Assembly (NCBI GenBank): GCA_003354055.1 | Contig: PIVQ01000312.1 | Coordinates: forward strand, 1-7,925 | DNA from: Desulfobacteraceae bacterium | GTDB lineage: Bacteria; Desulfobacterota; Desulfobacteria; Desulfobacterales; Desulfobacteraceae | Direction: 5' to 3' | DNA length: 7,925 bases | Shown here: positions 5,696-7,925 of the stretch, piece after piece | How the letters are laid out: each line of letters starts with the position of its first letter | Numbering within the stretch: position 1 is the first letter of the stretch | Made by a program: the position numbers and the translations under genes | The notes under the pieces: generated by a model | Databases searched by the model: none | What the model was told of the DNA's origin: nothing | What the model saw: the letters and a program-made list of their open reading frames with translations, nothing else

Positions 5696-5844
5696 TGCAT
5701 GCACCCCGTCTTACCGCCTCTATGGTAGGTTACTAATTTGTCATGGTCGTAAGCCACCCTGATATCAAGGTATCTCGAACCATACCCGAGTTGCTTCCTG
5801 ACGGATTCCCCCTGGGTCAAACGTCCGAACGTAGGCCTGTCGTT
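5692..5844 (-). pseudogene. Fragment of a PI-PLC X-domain-like protein
   Basis: After two stops (TAATAA), the minus strand reads 50 codons: NDRPTFGRLTQGESVRKQLG then YGSRYLDIRVAYDHDKLVTY, HRGGKTGCMQ and a TGA. The run 'Q..SV..QL..G.RYLDIRVAYD..KLVTYH' matches the middle of the phosphatidylinositol-specific phospholipase C X domain, including the D.R and following His strand. The first catalytic His region (HNS..) and the whole C-terminus are missing, so this is a gene scrap rather than a functional gene. It has no evident start codon. Its TGA overlaps the sulfotransferase ATG, so it marks the junction where the AT-rich segment was joined. Confidence 0.55.
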
Positions 5845-5855
5845 TTATTATTGAT

Positions 5856-6797
5856 TTAATAATTGGAATCAATAAATCTGTCGGTAATATCTCCTGAAAA
5901 ATCAGCATTAACATCCAGCATATCAACGGGTGCAGAACAAGAAAAATCGAATGCTTTTAAAAAGAAATAGCGGATTTTTCGGTTTTCTTTTGTTCGAAAA
6001 TAAATACTGAAATTTGCCATATCATAAACAATACTCCACTGGGTATCAGAAGGATTGGCTACGCTACCCAATATCTTAAAGGCGTAATCGACTGGCGCCT
6101 CTGTTTTTGAGTCGTATTTTTTTGTCATATCTGCTGCACGGATGAACCTGCCTATGGACCGACGCCTGTCATTTTGAGGACGTTGACCTGTTTTCCAAAA
6201 GCTTATGGCTTCCGAATATTTGCTGTTTGACAGAACCCTGACCGGTAACTTTTCCTTGGTGTGATAAACCAGTCGGCCTTCAAGAAACTCTATAACGGCA
6301 CAATTACCTGCAAAATCACACGCCAGGAAATGGGCACCGGTCTTTGCCTTAATCCTAATCTGCGAGTCGCTTTCAATGACGTCTTCAATCGTACTGGAAT
6401 TATCAAGTTGATACTGTATCCACTGGTAAAGTCCGATTTCAGGCCTTGAATCGGGCGATGTCGGGTATTCCGTATCGCTGAGCAGCATTGTTTCAACGAC
6501 CAGGCCAGCCTCATTCATCCCTCCGTACGGAAATTCACGCCCAATTTGATTAAATGTTGCACTGCCATATTTAGACACCCAGGTCAACCGGTTGGATGAG
6601 TCATAAGATTGTGCTGTTTTAGAGATGCCCCGTTTATTTATAAATACCAATCCTTTGCCTGTCAGCCAGTCAAAATTTCTTCCAAAAACCGGTCTGCCGT
6701 CATGATTAAAGCAGAAGGTTGTACATGCGTTGCTTGTCTTTGCCTCCAAACAGATGAATATAAAACAAACAGCCATCATTCTCAGACAATTAGTCAT
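5856..6797 (-). CDS. Choloylglycine hydrolase/penicillin acylase-like Ntn hydrolase (linear amide C-N hydrolase)
   Basis: The 313-residue product has a signal peptide (residues 1-24, hydrophobic MMAVCFIFICLEA then SNA), with cleavage just before Cys25. In this family a Cys exposed at the mature N-terminus is the nucleophile that cuts linear amides such as bile salts, penicillin V or acyl-homoserine lactones. Family landmarks follow: CTTFCF (25-30), GRNFDW with Arg40 and Asp43, PYGGMNEAGLVVE (90-102) with Asn95, and the late WSIVYDM segment. The protein is predicted to be exported and self-activated by signal cleavage. The ATG has GGTGG five bases upstream. Length is a little short for the family but the layout is complete. 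The substrate is unknown. It sits in a minus-strand run with the DUF1801 and sulfotransferase genes but is separated from both by gene scraps, so co-function is not implied. Confidence 0.88.
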   Translation of the reverse strand: MTNCLRMMAVCFIFICLEAKTSNACTTFCFNHDGRPVFGRNFDWLTGKGLVFINKRGISKTAQSYDSSNRLTWVSKYGSATFNQIGREFPYGGMNEAGLVVETMLLSDTEYPTSPDSRPEIGLYQWIQYQLDNSSTIEDVIESDSQIRIKAKTGAHFLACDFAGNCAVIEFLEGRLVYHTKEKLPVRVLSNSKYSEAISFWKTGQRPQNDRRRSIGRFIRAADMTKKYDSKTEAPVDYAFKILGSVANPSDTQWSIVYDMANFSIYFRTKENRKIRYFFLKAFDFSCSAPVDMLDVNADFSGDITDRFIDSNY

Positions 6798-6841
6798 AAG
6801 GCCACCAAATTCAATCAGAGATTATTAAAAAAAATAACGAG

Positions 6842-6967
6842 TCAATCATCCGAATCAAAGGTCGGACCGCAGCCGCAGCCGCCGAAAAAAAACGCCTGTA
6901 TCACCGGGCGAATAGCTGAATTCACTCTATCTGCGCTATCGAAAATGCCGATGCGCTCCGGTGAATA
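6842..6967 (-). pseudogene. Unidentified Cys-rich C-terminal fragment downstream of the DUF1801 gene
   Basis: Directly after the TAG of the DUF1801 gene, in the same frame, the minus strand stays open for 41 codons: YSPERIGIFDSADRVNSAIR, then PVIQAFFFGGCGCGPTFDSD and D, ending in TGA. The composition is protein-like, with a hydrophobic stretch, a GGCGCG motif and an acidic tail, resembling a real protein C-terminus. I do not recognise the family. No good start codon with a ribosome site lies inside; a GTG at 6924-6926 would give only 27 residues. It is most simply the tail of a lost gene. Read-through of the UAG is an unlikely alternative. Confidence 0.35.
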
Positions 6968-7450
6968 CTAATGTTGTGTGATTTTATCTGCCATTTCCCA
7001 CCTAGCTGTGGATTCAAGTTTTTTGTTGCGATGGTAAGTTAATGCTAATGCAATACACTGCTTTAATTCTTTTTCTGGAACTTTTTCATTTAAACTGAAA
7101 TCAATACTTCTGTTACCTCCAAATTTAAATATATTTGGAAATTTTTCTTTAAATGCTGGAACCAAATCTGCAGTACATTTGAAAAACATTGAGTATTGGT
7201 CCTTTTTAGCTTCTTTCCAAGCGATTCTAATTGTGCTTCCACTTTTTGATTTTGGGGTTAAATAACTTGGTTCTCCCCATTTAAGAGTCTCTTCAATCTC
7301 TCCAATACTATCAATTACTGCTGCTGTCTCAAGAATTAATCTTCTGAGATTCAGCAACTTCGTTTTGAATTTGCTTGGATATGAATTGAAAACAGCATCG
7401 ACTTCAGATTTTATTTGGAGTTTTTTTTGTTTTTCCATTTTATTTGCCAC
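6968..7450 (-). CDS. DUF1801 (YdhG-like) domain protein
   Basis: This 160-residue soluble protein shows the DUF1801 pattern: PSKFKTKLLNLRRLILETA (25-43), EETLKWGEPSYLTPKSKSGS (53-72), TIRIAWKEA, YSMFFKCTADLV, FPNIFKFGGNRSIDF and ELKQCIALALTYHRNKK. Members are small cytoplasmic proteins of unknown biochemical role, common on mobile and accessory DNA. The first start is GTG (7450), and an ATG four codons later (7438) is equally possible; neither has a clear ribosome site. The gene is AT-rich and lies between the AAC(3)-like scrap and an unidentified C-terminal fragment, consistent with recent arrival. It ends with TAG, after which the frame stays open for 41 more codons. Confidence 0.82.
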   Translation of the reverse strand: MANKMEKQKKLQIKSEVDAVFNSYPSKFKTKLLNLRRLILETAAVIDSIGEIEETLKWGEPSYLTPKSKSGSTIRIAWKEAKKDQYSMFFKCTADLVPAFKEKFPNIFKFGGNRSIDFSLNEKVPEKELKQCIALALTYHRNKKLESTARWEMADKITQH

Positions 7451-7491
7451 AAAACGCTTTGCTTCACCGGCGCAAAATGTACCAGCGGTTG

Positions 7492-7659
7492 TTATGTTAT
7501 GTTTCTGTACTTTCTTAAAGGTTTATTTTTAGGGCCCCCTACGATATGACCTATGCTTTTAACCGAAGCATGCAACATTACGGTTTGATCTTCTGATAAA
7601 CTAAGTTTTCTTATTTCGTTTACCAATTGACTTTTAGTAGCTGCTAAAACATCATCCCT
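7492..7659 (-). pseudogene. Remnant of an AAC(3)-family aminoglycoside N-acetyltransferase-like gene (N-terminus only)
   Basis: The minus strand encodes TKSQLVNEIRKLSLSEDQTV then MLHASVKSIGHIVGGP, the opening of the AAC(3)/YokD-type acetyltransferase family ('L...L..LG...GD.LMVHASL.SIG.VVGG'). After GGP (7531) the similarity stops. The frame runs on through an unrelated basic stretch, KNKPLRKYRNIT, to a TAA, so over 200 residues of the expected enzyme are missing. No in-frame ATG with a ribosome site is seen; the frame stays open upstream into the end of the transposase. It is interpreted as a truncated gene beside an IS630-type element. The family includes non-resistance members, so no resistance role is implied. 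Confidence 0.6.
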
Positions 7660-7679
7660 ATTATATATTAATCCGGCAA

Positions 7680-7925
7680 TTAAATAGTTGCCTTAGCATA
7701 AGTAATTTTGGGATGCTTGAAATACCTTTTAACCCTGCCTGGTAATTTTTGTAATTTTCTCAGATGAGATATAGCTTTCCGCTTCAATTGAGCCTTTGTC
7801 CGTGCCGGAACTCCCGAATGAACACCAACTTTCAAATCGCAATTTAAATATTCATCAGGATTCAGTTCCGGTGAATAGGCAGGGAGATGAAATACCTCAA
7901 TTTGTGTTTTATGATCTTTTAACCA
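7680..7925 (-). mobile_element. IS630-family transposase, C-terminal part (runs off right edge)
   Basis: The visible 81 residues read WLKDHKTQIEVFHLPAYSPE, then LNPDEYLNCDLKVGVHSG, and on to a TAA. 'LPAYSPELNPDEYLN' is the conserved block around the last acidic residue of the IS630/Tc1-type DDE catalytic triad, followed by the usual basic C-terminal helix region (RTKAQLKRKAISHLRKLQKL). The rest of the gene lies outside the window. The element's inverted repeat and TA duplication should fall between this stop and the AAC(3)-like scrap, but I could not define them from one end alone. Confidence 0.85.

Noticed and set aside
7451..7500. Possible integron attC site (ATAACAACCGC... before the DUF1801 gene)
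   Set aside because: The RYYYAAC-like box is imperfect and no matching GTTRRRY partner or paired inner boxes were found; the other cargo spacers show none either.
1..7925. CRISPR array
   Set aside because: No regularly spaced direct repeats are seen anywhere in the window.

Overview
The window looks like an accessory stretch of an anaerobic, probably sulfate-reducing, Desulfobacterota chromosome (Desulfobacterales-like). This is inferred from gene content: a uroporphyrinogen-decarboxylase-type methyltransferase, a Cys-rich hemerythrin protein behind an FNR-type promoter, and two genes with in-frame UGA codons best read as selenocysteine. No rRNA, tRNA, CRISPR array or replication origin is visible.

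Layout. (1) 1-1866, minus strand: a URO-D/MtaA-like protein followed, with an 8-base overlap, by an MFS transporter that runs off the left edge. (2) 2002-2244, plus: a small protein of unknown function, then a gene-free stretch containing a degraded sugar-isomerase C-terminus on the minus strand. (3) 2511-3825, plus: an FNR/Dnr-type box and promoter, a RIC/ScdA-like hemerythrin protein, a long imperfect hairpin, then a HesB/IscA-like selenoprotein whose UGA (codon 33) splits the reading frame. (4) 3822-4641, minus: a Fic-protein remnant with an internal deletion, and a C-GCAxxG-C-C family selenoprotein (UGA at codon 19, with a good SECIS-like hairpin). (5) 4796-7450, minus: AT-rich cargo genes, namely a PAPS-dependent sulfotransferase, an exported Ntn hydrolase of the choloylglycine hydrolase/penicillin acylase family, and a DUF1801 protein, separated by gene scraps (a PLC-X fragment and an unidentified Cys-rich C-terminus). 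(6) 7492-7925, minus: an AAC(3)-like N-terminal scrap next to the C-terminal end of an IS630-family transposase that runs off the right edge.

How they fit together. The central part (2511-4641) brings together a predicted di-iron/Fe-S repair protein under probable anaerobic or NO-responsive control and two small Sec/Cys-rich redox or Fe-S proteins. A shared role in Fe-S homeostasis or nitrosative/oxidative stress is plausible but inferred. The right half reads as a graveyard and landing zone: unrelated genes, truncated neighbours and an insertion sequence. The main point for a re-annotator is that both selenoprotein genes would be truncated or missed by standard gene calling, because their UGA codons are taken as stops.
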